Shown: positions 15,076 to 24,285 of the stretch, in pieces
How positions within the stretch are numbered: the stretch's first letter is position 1
How the letters are laid out: each line of letters opens with the position of its first letter
From: Aphrophora alni
Lineage: Eukaryota > Arthropoda > Insecta > Hemiptera > Aphrophoridae
DNA: 64,000 bases
Assembly: GCA_963513935.1 (NCBI GenBank)
Contig: OY740766.1
Location: 2,014,001-2,078,000 of the forward strand
Direction: 5' to 3'
The notes under the pieces: model-generated
What the model was told of the DNA's origin: nothing
The model's database searches: none
Seen by the model: only the letters and a program-made list of their open reading frames with translations
Position numbers and translations under genes: made by a program

Positions 15076-18000
15076 GTTTTATTAGGTCAGGTAAGGTAAT
15101 AAATATAAGATAACCTGACCTGACCTTAATGTAAATAACATCCCTACGCTTTCAAATTCATTTAAACCTATTTATATTCTGCTTTAACCAAACCTACTGA
15201 ATATTATTGTAGTTAACAATGTAATATCTAGGAGGCATGTCACACAAAACTTCATTCTTGATGTATTGGTCGATGTAAATACATTGGGCAGGCCTACATT
15301 AATGACAGTAAAAAAGTACAATCCATACTGTCATATTTGTTATTTTCTACATAAATAATATATTTGGTGCATTGAAAATGGTGTTGCCACAAATGCCATA
15401 ATCACTATAAGATATGAATTGTACATAATACATAATTAGGTATGTACTTAACGATTTCATAAAATAGAAGCAAATATTCAAGACTGCATACAATGCATAT
15501 TTACCCAAATTTGATAAATAATGTAAATAAAACCAACCTAACCTATCATAGAAACCAAATATTTCTAATTTTCAAGTTTTACATGCATATCTTAAAAATA
15601 TACAAATATCTAAACTGTGGATACATAAAACTTCACATGTGGCCACTAGAATTGTTCTGTAAATAGGAAAGGAAACTAACTACTAGTACTAGACTTTTTG
15701 GTTATTTATCTGTGATGATAATATATCTTTTCATTTATGTAAAATGGCGGTTGGATTCAGAGTGTATCTACTGCAAACAATAAAAATATGATATAAATAG
15801 TAAAGAAAACTAGTCGCAGATATATTGTTCTACATATGATTCTAGAATCATGCTATGAAAGTTATTTATCTCTAACATTAGTTTATTAATTTTATTTTCA
15901 GGTGGTTAAGAATTTTTGTGATAAAAGATGCTTTTTGGAAGTGATCAATCATCATCATAAGTTAAAAAACAAAGTTAATGGCAACTTGAAATGGGTTAGT
16001 AACTTGTACTTTTAATAACCTAGAGTGACATGTGAATCATTATTGTATGCTGCTAACAGTATGATCACAAACAATCTAAATTAGATCTGGTTTTATAATC
16101 AAGTAAATGGATTAATTTAGTCAGCCCATTTAAAATATGTGTACAATGCTGTTGCAACCAAAAAGCTCCTAGCGCTTATTATACTCCGGTAATCATCAGC
16201 AGGTTTAACCTTACGTAAAAAACCGTTGAACAGTGTAGTAAAACCTAACCAACTGATGATAAAATGTAGTAGTTTAAAGCTATCATACATCCATAGTACT
16301 GTTAATAATAAAGATTATAATATAGATGCTAAAATGAATTACATAATAGGCTTTATTTAGTCAGTTTTTCTTATCATTCATTCTAGAGATGTAATATGAT
16401 GGCCATAAAGCACATATTAAATTGGGACTTTATTAAGATGATCAAAAATGTTAGGAAGGGGGCCAGAAGTTAACATTTTATATTCGGACAAAAATTCAAT
16501 AGCAAAATAAGGTACCTATTTAGGAATCACCTTTTTAATAATACAGTTAGACATATAATGGCAGAAACTGCCATATTATAAACAATACTAATTGGGATTT
16601 TAATCATGTACAAATTCTATATCAAAGTGTAAAACAAGCCCGATATCAATGTTTTCTAATAACATGTACAGTATAATAAATTGTATACAATTAACCAAAT
16701 CTAACATAGCCGATAGTTATATAGATCAAAGGTTAAAGCTATTTTTCATTTTTTCCCCCTTCTACTACATACCGTACCTTTATTCTTAAGAATTTTTTTT
16801 AAATGCAGAACTAAGGTTTACTGAAAAGTCACACTTTGCAAACTACGAAATCTTGCTATTTATGGGTTAGATGGTAATTGTTTATTTAAAGGTGGCCCTT
16901 AATTTCCGGGATTCTTTTGTGATTTTTAAGTGACCTCCGCAAGGAAAACATTCATTATTAAGAAGTAAGGTATGTAGTAGACGATAAAAGAAAAATAATC
17001 CGAAAATTAGGAGCCACCTTAAGTAAACAATTACCCGGTAGACATAATGGCAATTCTTCACATTCGAGTCTCGTAATGTGAAATGGGAATCGTGTATAGT
17101 TTGACACACATGTATTACAACATTTACTATCATAAATAATTTATAAACGACACATTTTGACTGGTGACTATATATATATGTATAATGTATGTATATAAAG
17201 GTCAATAATTGTGCTTACCTTAATATTTAGGTTGATATAAATTTGCAGCTGCAAGAAATAAATTGTGATGCAAATGTGAAAAATTGTCATTGTCTAACCT
17301 ATAAAAAGGTGGAATTCATAGTTTTCAAATTATGGTTTTAGGTTAAAAAGTGAATTCCGCATTGAAGAAATAAATTCTTATTGAGAATAAAGGTATGTAG
17401 TAAAAGAATAACAAAAAACAATAGAATTAGCATTAATCCCTAATCTATATAGTTACCATATAGCCTAAAGGTATAATAGTAGATAGGCCTATCCAATTAT
17501 TTTCTGTAGGTTTTTAGGAAATATATTTGTTTCTGATATTAAAATTCTAAGGTCTATTGCATTTTGAGACTAAAGATAATCAATAAGCCTTATTTTGAAA
17601 CTCATTTTATTACAAAGAGGCTGGGTAAATTACTTTTTGTTTGATTAAGAATAAATTAGGGATAGGCTATTATGATTTTTGGCAAGTAAATCCTTCTTAA
17701 TTATATATTATATCAAGTCATAGGCTTAGCTTGTGTTCATTTAGGAAAGCTTAGGCTAATATTTACAGCCTAGGCCTAAGGAAGCCTAAATGTCCATTGA
17801 GCCAAAAAGACCATTCAATAGCCTTCATGTTTTTTACTACATTTAATGCAAACTTCTCTGGGTGAATGTAGTACATCAATAACTATTCAAATTAACAATT
17901 CTAAAACAACAATAGGCTAAAATAAAAATTCCAATCAATAGAAAGCCTAAATTAAACATAGGCCCAAGTCCTCATTTAATCCTATGGTCTTTTATGGAAA

Positions 18001-18411
18001 TTGAAAATGTAAGATTTACCATAATTTTTACGTTCTTTAAAGGTAGTTATTGACAAACCCCAAATAAACAAACATCTTCATAATTACATCCCAGAAATAT
18101 GTCCAGCTTTGAGCATAGGCTTAGGACATTATTTAGATACAAAAGCCTAGCCCATGGACTATAGCCCCTTAAGTCAAATCACTTTCTACTTTCACCAATA
18201 AGCATCAATTTTACCTGATATGGATGGGCTTGATGTTTCTCGAAATACCTGAAAAGAAAAAATGAATAGTTGTAAGAGCAAAGTAACAAACACAAATTAT
18301 TTTTATAGAATATGGCGATAAGAGGTTGTGTCAATTTGGAGTGAGCCTCCTTTATAAATAATAAGCCTACCCATCGCTGATCCTTTGAGGTTTCCTTGCA
18401 TGCATTACCAT
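1772..18411 (-). CDS. WAC: WAC/wacky WW-domain adaptor, 5' part (four exons; continues off the left edge)
   Basis: The coding sequence is the complement of join(1772..1857, 7961..8174, 18215..18248, 18371..18411), 375 nt or 125 codons, all in phase with GT-AG ends. The protein starts MVMHARKPQRISDG (human WAC starts MVMYARKQQRLSDG), continues with a Pro-Tyr-Gln (HPYQ) segment, KYNSSKGNYADRCKEDRMRD, an RSDSPDSESPRER block like the RRSDSPE block of vertebrate WAC, and an Arg/Glu/Ser-rich stretch. The WW domain, the proline-rich middle and the C-terminal coiled coil are expected to the left of position 1. Known role: nuclear adaptor that brings RNF20/40 to elongating RNA polymerase II for H2B ubiquitination, also tied to mTORC1 and autophagy; the fly orthologue is wacky. 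Introns 2 and 3 (10.0 and 6.1 kb) are packed with transposons. The assignment rests on remembered family features, not a search. Confidence 0.88.
2645..3950 (+). mobile_element. Decayed non-LTR retrotransposon (CR1/Jockey-group reverse transcriptase)
   Basis: Broken reading frames carry successive reverse transcriptase blocks: KSSGIDGMPTWLLKK (2686-2735), YSPISLLPEISKLFEKLYL (2865-2925), FLNLSKAFDCVDIKNLFYIL (3057-3116), YGIRGLPLHWFKSYV (3123-3170), a GPVLFILYINDLNN block (3253-3295) and YADDPTLSF (3321-3348, the YADD polymerase motif). These are followed by thumb/C-terminal LQKRAIRIIARLRSKDSFNS (3684-3740) and a final NKLPKVPKA (3902-3930). There are several stops and frameshifts and no 5' end, so it is a fossil. 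It lies antisense to WAC in intron 3. The exact clade is uncertain. Confidence 0.85.
3951..4896 (+). mobile_element. pogo/Tigger transposon, 3' half with right terminal repeat
   Basis: From about 4030 the frame reads NVTALIQFMDQWVIAPMKQK YKKELF, the Tigger/jerky DDE block that follows the third acidic residue. A C-terminal tail near 4390-4610 ends in TKLTDYF, like the KITDFF tails of this family. The right end (4866-4896) has the pogo terminal repeat, ending ...TTTACTG followed by TA. Frameshifts and stops are present. The left terminal repeat was not found, and the LINE fragment abuts the left side. Confidence 0.75.
5011..6976 (+). mobile_element. piggyBac-like transposon, decayed, TTAA-flanked
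   Basis: TTAA at 5007-5010 and 6977-6980 bound the element. Its ends match as inverted repeats, CCCTTCAACATCG on the left and the complement of GTTATGTTAAAGGG on the right. Inside, broken frames read RDMYVPRYDNRDGDRPKPSL (near 5680-5735) and LESFEMIYKHLHFNDI (near 5795-5845). A longer open stretch at 6251-6511 contains SDFSKQMGGIDVRNQMLNTY and WYMKIFKRLLN, the piggyBac 'GGVDxxDQ...KWYKKxFFxxLD' region. Stops in all frames mean no active transposase. A (GA)n run sits at 6713-6731. It lies in WAC intron 3. Confidence 0.85.
7133..7812 (+). mobile_element. Deleted pogo/Tigger element with both terminal repeats
   Basis: TA dinucleotides at 7131-7132 and 7813-7814 flank inverted ends: CAGTGCAACCTCGT on the left and the complement of CAGTATAACCTCGTTAAG on the right. 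Inside, from about 7395, the frame reads EEPEIINHAEGAAHLDELMV, then a stop, KKTTPAELVMLKRMRDRAAH and KRYSKLTQQKLTSLFSKK, the C-terminal tail of a Tigger transposase. The catalytic core is deleted, leaving 680 bp. Antisense to WAC in intron 3. Confidence 0.85.
7961..8174 (-). CDS. WAC: WAC coding exon 3
   Basis: This exon encodes NSKYNSSKGNYADRCKEDRM, RDSPNGNSYRSDSPDSESPR, ERTYQNKSSFLQKVREKERE and TRDYKQREKYS. Acceptor TTCTAG lies above 8174 and donor GTACTA below 7961. It is 214 nt long and leaves one base to the next exon. A different open frame across the same bases is a shadow. Confidence 0.87.
8175..9130. other. WAC intron 2, AT-rich spacer
   Basis: Very AT-rich sequence with homopolymer runs. 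No coding, repeat or RNA signal recognised. Confidence 0.4.
9131..10095 (+). mobile_element. Penelope-like element (PLE), 3' part with GIY-YIG endonuclease
   Basis: Reading frames from about 9385 give ILKNALQKHNIIVTHRTNNN, then KSGI, a stop, ACDDCDCFYIGQTSRSFMDR and YKEHL (9512-9590). This is the C-terminal linker and GIY-YIG endonuclease start of Penelope elements, with the Cys cluster before YIGQTSRSF. The frame runs open to 9830 through the remaining endonuclease (HIIDNKHSYTNFE, then MNAIEEYEIYK). The reverse transcriptase is absent. The 5' edge is an unusual arrangement of inverted segments (9131-9202 versus 9265-9352). The 3' untranslated tail carries a hammerhead-like motif at 10014-10057. 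One in-frame stop shows decay. Confidence 0.88.
10014..10057 (+). ncRNA. Hammerhead-like ribozyme motif in the PLE 3' tail
   Basis: CTGAAGA (10020-10026) fits the hammerhead core CUGANGA exactly. An extra T follows, then stem II GGAG/CTCC (10028-10031 with 10038-10041), GAAA (10042-10045), the palindrome ACGCGT (10045-10050) and C at 10051, giving the GUC cleavage triplet. Stem I is weak (about 2 bp). Hammerheads are known in PLE terminal regions, so the position supports the call. The extra T between core and stem II is not canonical. Confidence 0.5.
10100..12420. other. WAC intron 2, AT-rich with weak dispersed-repeat similarity
   Basis: No coding element recognised. Segments near 11440-11760 share short runs with 14480-14660 and 15530-15650 (cAtagataaac, aaacctaacctatcatag), suggesting old copies of one dispersed repeat. 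Confidence 0.35.
12421..13260 (-). mobile_element. IS630/Tc1-mariner superfamily transposase relic
   Basis: On the minus strand, 13084-12818 encodes PKSTVHRIIKKPHRVGLHGI, then DDPDRRVEFCFKVIENYETD and WHLRLVFSDVCTFLV, matching the linker and first-Asp block (IFSDEATF) of this superfamily. 12711-12496 encodes TPHYAREVKNLLNTQFTGRW, then IGRKSDFMDWPPRTPDLTVC DFF, the block with the third acidic residue. The second acidic motif, normally QQDGAPPHYA, reads HQYLTTPHYA, so its Asp is lost. Frame breaks between the blocks also make it inactive. Terminal repeats were not identified. Confidence 0.8.
13331..13890. mobile_element. Short pogo-derived non-autonomous element
   Basis: TA-flanked (13329-13330 and 13891-13892), with terminal inverted repeats beginning CAGTCCCGATAATTCGG on the left and, on the complement of the right end, CAGTAGAGTTTCGATCATTA. 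Length 560 bp. No transposase motif remains inside. The ends resemble those of the other pogo/Tigger copies at 7133 and 28667. Confidence 0.7.
14480..15700. repeat. Large imperfect fold-back with an (AT)n apex
   Basis: Sequence at 14720-14870 (for example GCATTGAATATTTGCTTCTA and TTTCAATGCACCAAATACT) reappears as its complement at 15355-15520, and weaker pairing extends outward (14575-14660 with 15530-15640). The arms are about 150 bp or more, separated by a CT run and an (AT)n tract at 15021-15072. A related single arm occurs at 44475-44560. No coding sequence is inside. Confidence 0.65.
15001..15072. repeat. Compound microsatellite (CT)n then (AT)26
   Basis: A CT-rich run at 15001-15018 is followed by about 26 AT units at 15021-15072. 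It sits between the arms of the surrounding fold-back. Confidence 0.95.
16872..17036. mobile_element. Fold-back MITE, about 165 bp
   Basis: GGTAATTGTTTATTTAAAGG at the left (from 16872) pairs with the complement of CCTTAAGTAAACAATTACC at the right end, with arms of about 38 bp. The internal 'aaggtatgtagta' word also occurs near 17390, 44035 and 44690 (as aaggtaggtagta), so this belongs to a dispersed family. The long open frame across it on the minus strand is a by-product. Confidence 0.6.
17040..18214. other. WAC intron 2, start; no gene
   Basis: AT-rich intron with many 'taggcct' words. No coding or RNA signal recognised. Confidence 0.35.
18215..18248 (-). CDS. WAC: WAC coding exon 2 (34-nt microexon)
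   Basis: This exon encodes the last base of the Gly codon and YFEKHQAHPYQ. Acceptor TTTTCAG and donor GTAAAA bound it. It joins in phase to exon 1 and ends on a codon boundary. It aligns with the QPYQ segment of vertebrate WAC. Confidence 0.85.
18371..18411 (-). CDS. WAC: WAC coding exon 1
   Basis: This exon encodes MVMHARKPQRISD plus two bases of a Gly codon. The ATG is at 18411-18409. A second in-frame ATG lies two codons later, as in the vertebrate MVM start. The donor is GTAGGC. The following intron is only 122 bp. Confidence 0.88.
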
Positions 18412-18620
18412 CAATGCAAGTCTCTGTGAAATGTATTTGGCTCCAATTATAGCCCTCCTGTTGTTAAATTATCATAAAAACAACATTAACGTATATTTTT
18501 AACAAACTTTCTTCTCAGACGCCATGTCACATTCAGGACGTGAACTGCAGCAGATCAGACGAATGCTGCTCGCCTGATTGGCTAAAATCTCCAGTTAGTT
18601 CCAATACAACCCGCAATGAA
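18412..18620 (-). promoter_or_regulatory. 5' flank of WAC, probable promoter and 5' UTR
   Basis: This is the sequence directly upstream of the WAC start. It is less AT-rich than the introns around it, with several CpGs near 18510-18590. No TATA box or initiator can be assigned with confidence. A short ATG frame (MASEKKV) near 18524 stops at once and was not taken as a start. Confidence 0.3.
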
Positions 18621-19505
18621 CTACATAATAAAAACTACGAATTAAAAGAATAAAGAAAATACAGAATCTCAATATATAGAAATTTTATAACTCTAAATAT
18701 AAATAAAAGCCACTATAAAACACTTAACATCAACAATACATTGAAAGGAACTCATTTTTATTGAAAACTGCTGATTGTTTGAGCTTAACTTGGTTTGGCT
18801 ATTATTAAATAGTTGTTTGTACAATAGATAGCAGCACTTCACAAATTACATGTGTAGTATTTTGGCTCCACCCGCTCAAAGAGATCATTATTTTGTCTGT
18901 GATCGTATAAAACAGAATATTGATGATTACAGAAATTACAGTAATGGTTGTGATAAACCGAAATCATGAACCAGAAGTAAAATTTTATAGAACCGAGATC
19001 TACCTAGTTCAAGTATATTTAATTAAGCACATTATTTTATTATACTTTAATATATTTTCAGAATAATTGGGATTTGGATTTCATTAGATACGCCAAGTTC
19101 ACTATTTTTTTTTTCGTGCAAAGTCTGCGTGAACGGGAATAGCAATTTTTATATACTGCAAAACGACGGATTAAAAAAGAATTATGGTTTTAATACATAA
19201 CTATTAAAATATATTTTTATCTTTTAATTAATATATTTAAAATGAAAATAATAATTCTAATTATCTGACAAATAAATTATACAAATTACAATCCGTAAAT
19301 AATCTTGGTTTATTTATTAAAAGGTTCCAAATTGAAAATATACAGCTTAACAAAGGAAAATTAAATTAAAGATAGTTCATGAAGTATGATCCACTAAGAA
19401 AATTAAAATAAATATAGATAGGTTGTAATCTCTAGTAAAGTTTGTGATTTGTTCAGTCTTGATTGTCTATTAAATTTGTTTTCACCAGTCTATTTTCATA
19501 AAATT

Positions 19506-19543
<38 letters not shown>

Positions 19544-20210
19544 CATTCAAATATTGGAGTTCACAAACAGATAATAAAAACAATTACATAAATACTGTTA
19601 AATAAATAAAGTCAAAATCGGAGTAAATAGAATTATCTAAATAGTTATGTTTTGGTAAGAGTAGGCAGATCAATTTGTAAATGAACAGCGAGCAGCATCC
19701 ATCTTTGTTAGTTTCACGGTTAGCCAATCAGAACGAAGTAAAGTTTTTACAGATGTTCTGAAAGAGAATCAAATATAATTGGCGCTAAACAAAGCTATTT
19801 GAATAGTATAAAAAAGTGAAATAAGTATGTTAAGTAAAATTAAGATGGTTTTAAAAATAATTACAATAAATGTTAAAAAAATAAGATAAATAGATTAAGG
19901 GACATAAATTATAGAGTTTTAAAGTATAATCATTTTATAAGATAATTTTGTAAACAAGGTGAAATCCTAAGGGAAATTGGTAATTGTTGGAAAACAGAAA
20001 CAAGAGATTTGCTGGGTATTGTATGTATTGAAAATGGACTTGAACTGAAATTTTAAGTAACTTAAATTTCAAAATTCATTAAGGAAGTAAATAATTACAG
20101 TAATACTCAAAACTTGCGTTATATATTGGAAGAATAACTAGTTTTTTTAAATCATTATAATTTATCTTAAATTGGAAATAATGAGACGAATATTCAATTC
20201 CACAAAACAG
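18621..20210. other. Intergenic spacer upstream of WAC
   Basis: AT-rich sequence with an (AT)n(AG)n microsatellite at 19509-19542. No gene recognised. Confidence 0.4.
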
Positions 20211-20217
20211 CTTTAAT

Positions 20218-20272
20218 TGCGACATATGTTTCGCCGTAACGTTGCTTGAAAATGCCTAACGGCGAAACATCA
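20218..20272. repeat. Short hairpin with a GGCGAAAC ribozyme-like motif
   Basis: CATATGTTTCGCCGT on the left pairs imperfectly with the complement of ACGGCGAAACAT on the right. The right arm reads TTGAAAA, then T, GCC TAAC GGC, then GAAAC, the same layout as the hammerhead-like motifs elsewhere but without a palindromic stem III. The complement of the left arm has GAAA followed by CATATG and TC. Confidence 0.4.
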
Positions 20273-20519
20273 GTTCCTCTTGACGACTGGTATTAATAAA
20301 TGAAATCCAAGGGTAGATGGCATGCTTCACTTCTGTTAGGAATGAAAAGAGATTCCTGGAGTCAGGTTCTAATGAAATGATTTGGGCAATCATCAGTTCC
20401 TTTCGACGACTGGTATTAATAAATGAAATCCAAGGGCAGATGGTATGCTTGACTTCTGTTAGGAATGAAAAGAGATTCCTGGAGTCGGGTTCTAATGAAA
20501 TGAAGATGATTTGGGCAAT
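20266..20519. repeat. Tandem duplication, about 124 bp x 2
   Basis: The unit starts at 'catcagttcctcttgacgac' (20266) and again at 20392 (catcagttcctttcgacgac), then 'gaaatccaagggtagatgg', 'gaatgaaaagagattcctgg' and 'gatttgggcaatca'. The copies differ at a few bases and by a 6-nt insertion (gaagat). They create a repetitive open frame with no family match. Confidence 0.85.
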
Positions 20520-20903
20520 CAGTGATTCAGTGTTAAAAATTGTATTGTTAATTTCTTAAGTTTGTTATTATTAATAATTCTAATACATGTAGAACATCTT
20601 TAATTAATGAATATTATCATCTATAATATGCTTAAAATCAACATTCAATATTAAACTCGTTTACAAATTAAATATCTTAAGTTTTTGTTCCAGAGCTTTC
20701 TCAATTATTATGACAGAATATATATGAATTCCAAGAATTTACTGAATTTCTTTACACATGAAGCTTGTTTACCTTCTTATTGCTGATCTCTTGTGGTTCT
20801 GTGTTGGTAACGATCCTTTGTATTAAATTCTCTTTGACCTTATCCCGTACAGCACTCTGGTCACATTCTGACAGTCTCCCATTGGTCCAGTCTTTACTGT
20901 TAC

Positions 20904-21153
20904 CAATTTTTGGATAAAACTATTCTGGTTCTTACTCAAATCTATTTCACGTTTTATTAACTGGAGATGCGAACGTAAGTGTTCCCAATCTTCTAAGCCT
21001 ACGAGTGTGATAAAAAAATATGGCAAGTGAATTTTTATAGCAGCAACTGGTGATGCTACATCCATTTGAAGTAATAAGTTTGATAACCCATCCTTGAGAT
21101 AGCGAGTGTCAAGTTTGAACAAGATGTGACTTTTGTCAGTCCACTTCCAGAGT
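20904..21153 (-). CDS. Possible exon of an unrecognised gene
   Basis: On the minus strand a 250-nt stretch stays open, bounded by a plausible acceptor (CTCTTCAG above 21153) and donor (GTAACA below 20904). It encodes, in pieces, LWKWTDKSHILFKLDTRYLK, DGLSNLLLQMDVASPVAAIK, IHLPYFFITLVGLEDWEHLR and SHLQLIKREIDLSKNQNSFI. Base composition and residue mix look protein-like compared with the surrounding AT-rich DNA. I do not recognise the family and found no companion exon. A decayed mariner begins right beside it on the opposite strand. It could be a host exon, a captured fragment, or chance. Confidence 0.35.
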
Positions 21154-21164
21154 CTGAAGAGTGA

Positions 21165-21780
21165 GGTCGTGGTTACTGTCTCTATCAGCTTGCATGGACT
21201 GAAGGATCGTCTTGAAGCAGATCCAGTCGTCATGGGCAATATTATAACTGAAGATGAAAGTTGGGTGTATGGATATGTTTCCAGTGGAAAACAAGTGGAT
21301 CTCCTCAGCCTAAGAAAACAGGTCAGTCAAAGTTGAACGAAGGTCCAATTCGTCAGAGTTTGTTACAAGGGAATCAACTGTTAAACTCCGAATATTACAA
21401 GAGCATCCTGCAACATTTGCAAAAGGATGTACAGATAAAGAGACCACAAAAATGGGCCAATGGTTTTCTCCTACATCACGACAAAGCACTGTCCCATACC
21501 TTGCATCTGATCCGTAGTTTTTGGCAAAAAAAGTTTCTATCTGTCCATATTTGTCTTACTCTCCAGATTTAACACCATGCGACTTCTGGCTTTTTCCAAA
21601 AATAAAAATGGTGCTAAAAGGGAAACATTTTGATACCATTCCTGACATTGAGTGGTCCACGACAGAGGGGCTGAAGGCCCTTCCAGAAATGATTTCAATC
21701 ATGTAATGAATGTTGGGATAAGTGCATTGGTAGTCAAGGAGATTAATTCAAATTTGAGGTAAGCTTATAACTTTTTCGTA
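21165..21780 (+). mobile_element. Decayed mariner transposase (DD34D type)
   Basis: Broken frames read LKDRLEADPVVMGNIITEDE and SWVYGYV (first Asp block), then SGSPQPKKTGQSKLNEGP, NSEYYKSILQHLQKDVQIKR, WANGFLLHHDKALSHTLHLI (second Asp in HHDKALSH) and YLSYSPDLTPCDFWLFPKIK (third Asp in SPDLTPCDFW), followed by MVLKGKHFDTI. These are the mariner landmarks in order. At least three frames are needed and the N-terminal DNA-binding half is missing, so it is inactive. Confidence 0.85.
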
Positions 21781-21789
21781 ATAAAATTA

Positions 21790-24285
21790 TTCACCATATT
21801 TTTTGATCAAACCTTACAACTCCCGCCACGTTTACTTTGATTAAATTATTGATTTCAGTTAATGTCAAATTCAACAAGGTAACATGTTACTCAAAGTATT
21901 AAAGGGATGTAATCATGTATTTAGAAATATCTAATAGGTTACAGCTTTAACTGTTGTATAAGGTTCTATGTGTCAGCGTTCATGCTACATATATTGTAGA
22001 AGTCTTTCATCAGCATTCCTTGCGCAATTTTGCTATGTTTGATAATTTGTATAAACAACCAAAGAACCAATGACATAATGTTTGTTTACAATTGTCTTAG
22101 CTACTAAATTCACCAATATAAAAAATAAACCTCCATTAAGTCTTTATAAGTCTATTTCCGTGATGACTTTATTTTAATTTTTTTTTTTACGAGGAAATGC
22201 AAAAAGAGCAAGAAAGAAAACAAATAAACAGCTTCTATTTCCTAATTTCTCCACTCAAATAGCTCATAAAAATTTGTCATAAATATAAAATTAGAAAAAT
22301 ATTATTTTAAACACAAGATAAAACTTAATAACTTAAAAGCGTACCATTAATCATATATAAATAAAAAAACATGTTATGTAATTTGTAATAATGAAAACTA
22401 CTACAATTTAAACAAAAAATTCCTAATAAATATATATATGTGTGTGTGTGTGTGTGTATTAAATTTCTAGTAGAGTTCTTAAAGAGTGAGTCACAATCTA
22501 ACTGTTATACACAACTCATCAAAACTTTTATAATCACCAAAACACCTACTAATTAGAGAAAACTAGCGATAAAGTTGTAGGGCATCATGATCCCTTGAGG
22601 GTAAGTGCGCCAAGGATGTATGTCTGTGTTACAGTGTCAACAATCACTAATTTTTAGTTTTCCATCGATAACGCTCATATATAGAGATTTTTGTGTTGTA
22701 TCCGAGACCCAGATCAACAAATAATCAGTCAGTTTTATGTACAAAACAAAGTTAAAAAAAGCTCTAAATTTCTATGCATAACCTAAATAGTTCATTCTTT
22801 TTAAATTAGCATGAACTGACAAAATTAGAGCTTAAACTTGAAAATAGTTTTTAGGGTTGTAAATATCACCCATGTGGAATAATAAATAGGTCACTTTGTT
22901 ACGACATTTGCTTTCATTTAGTTAGTGTCTACTAAAACTGGAGGCATTCACTATTACCTTAACTTGAATCCTACTGTCTCTAAAATGGAACAAACATAAA
23001 TATTTGATTATTTCATCAAATTTGTTTTGCTGTTACATTTAAAGTAATAGTATGGAATTTGAAAATTATGGACTAGGTTAATTAATGAAGTAAAAACTGA
23101 ATTCATAGCAATGTGAAGAGACAATTTGATCGGCATGGATGTCACTAAGGGTTGAAAATTTTAGGCCGGCAGAATTCAAAAATGAACAAGTCTTTTTAAA
23201 TGTACATTTAAGAAAATGAAATTCAATATAAAATAATTGCTGCCAATTAAAACATTACAGGATGTATATATTACAAACAGATATCATCTTAATGATACCT
23301 TCATCATGGTACTTACCCAGCCTTAAATTGTAATTTAATGCATTAAAGTTGGTTTATTGGGCCTTGTAAGAAATTTTACATTATAATGGTAGATCAAGGG
23401 GTCTTATCCAATAGGGTAAAACTTTGTTTAAAACAGTTGTACAGATTTTCTGAACATCATAAAATTGTGTATCACTGTACTTTCTTAAGTCGGCTATGCC
23501 CTAACGGGCCTCGTAGAGGTGTATGTCAGTGTCTTGGCCCTGGTAGTCATCAAAGATGTACATATATGTGTAGGAGGTTCGACTTGCTATGTTTTCGTCG
23601 AGGATTCAATCTTGCCGGTTGTCATAACTATAAGAACATCACATTTTCTTGGAAGGTTAGTGTTCAAAATTACATTTTTGACAATAACTTTACACTATTT
23701 ATTATTTAGGGATATGTCGTGTTGGTACCATTAAAAGGAGAATTTCAATCTGCACATTTTTATCTAATTTAGTCTGTTATAAGTTGAATAAAGAAGAAAA
23801 TGTTTAATTGACTACACTATAATCCCCTATACCAAATTTCATCTTTCTAATTTAATTTACAAGATGTGACCAGCATCGTGCTTTGTACAGACGACAATGA
23901 CGAAGATGCCAGAGGGTTGGCATGTAGAAAATCCCTTTTTTGGTTTCTAGGGGTCATAAAACAGTGGTCAAAATTTTTAGCGATTACTAAATGTAGTTTA
24001 TAAAAAAAATTAATGGATACCCTGTACACCGCCCTAGATTGGTGATATGTTCAGTAGCTCAGTGCGTGTCCAACTGTACTAGTGGGAAGGTCGTGCTGCA
24101 GCTAATTAGATTCTCCATAATAGCCTTTCAAAACGAACGATGCAATAGAAAACTATGTGAAATGTAAAGTACACACTGTAATAAGATTTCTGATAACATA
24201 AAGTTTGTCAGCAGGAAGAATTTATTGTGAAAAGTGTGCTATATATGGGCAAATAATAATGAGTGAAGGTGTGTGTGTGTGTGTC
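21790..24285. other. Intergenic spacer, no recognised gene
   Basis: AT-rich, with an (AT)n(GT)n microsatellite at 22429-22458. A less AT-rich patch at 23480-23650 has overlapping open frames on the plus strand but no motif I can name. Confidence 0.35.

Noticed and set aside
16882..17205. 107-codon minus-strand open frame
   Set aside because: It runs through both arms of a fold-back MITE; low-complexity, hydrophobic and without motifs.
18480..18530. ATG with MASEKKV near the WAC 5' end as an alternative start
   Set aside because: It stops after eight codons; the MVMHARK start fits the family.
20317..20559. 80-codon frame with an internal repeat
   Set aside because: Produced by the 124-bp tandem duplication, not by a repeat protein.
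23386..23734. Overlapping open frames in a less AT-rich patch
   Set aside because: Cys-rich on paper but no family motif and no supporting splice signals.
24050..24110. tRNA-like segment with 'tagctcagtg' (A-box-like)
   Set aside because: The B box and cloverleaf arms do not form. It may be a tRNA-derived SINE scrap but cannot be supported.
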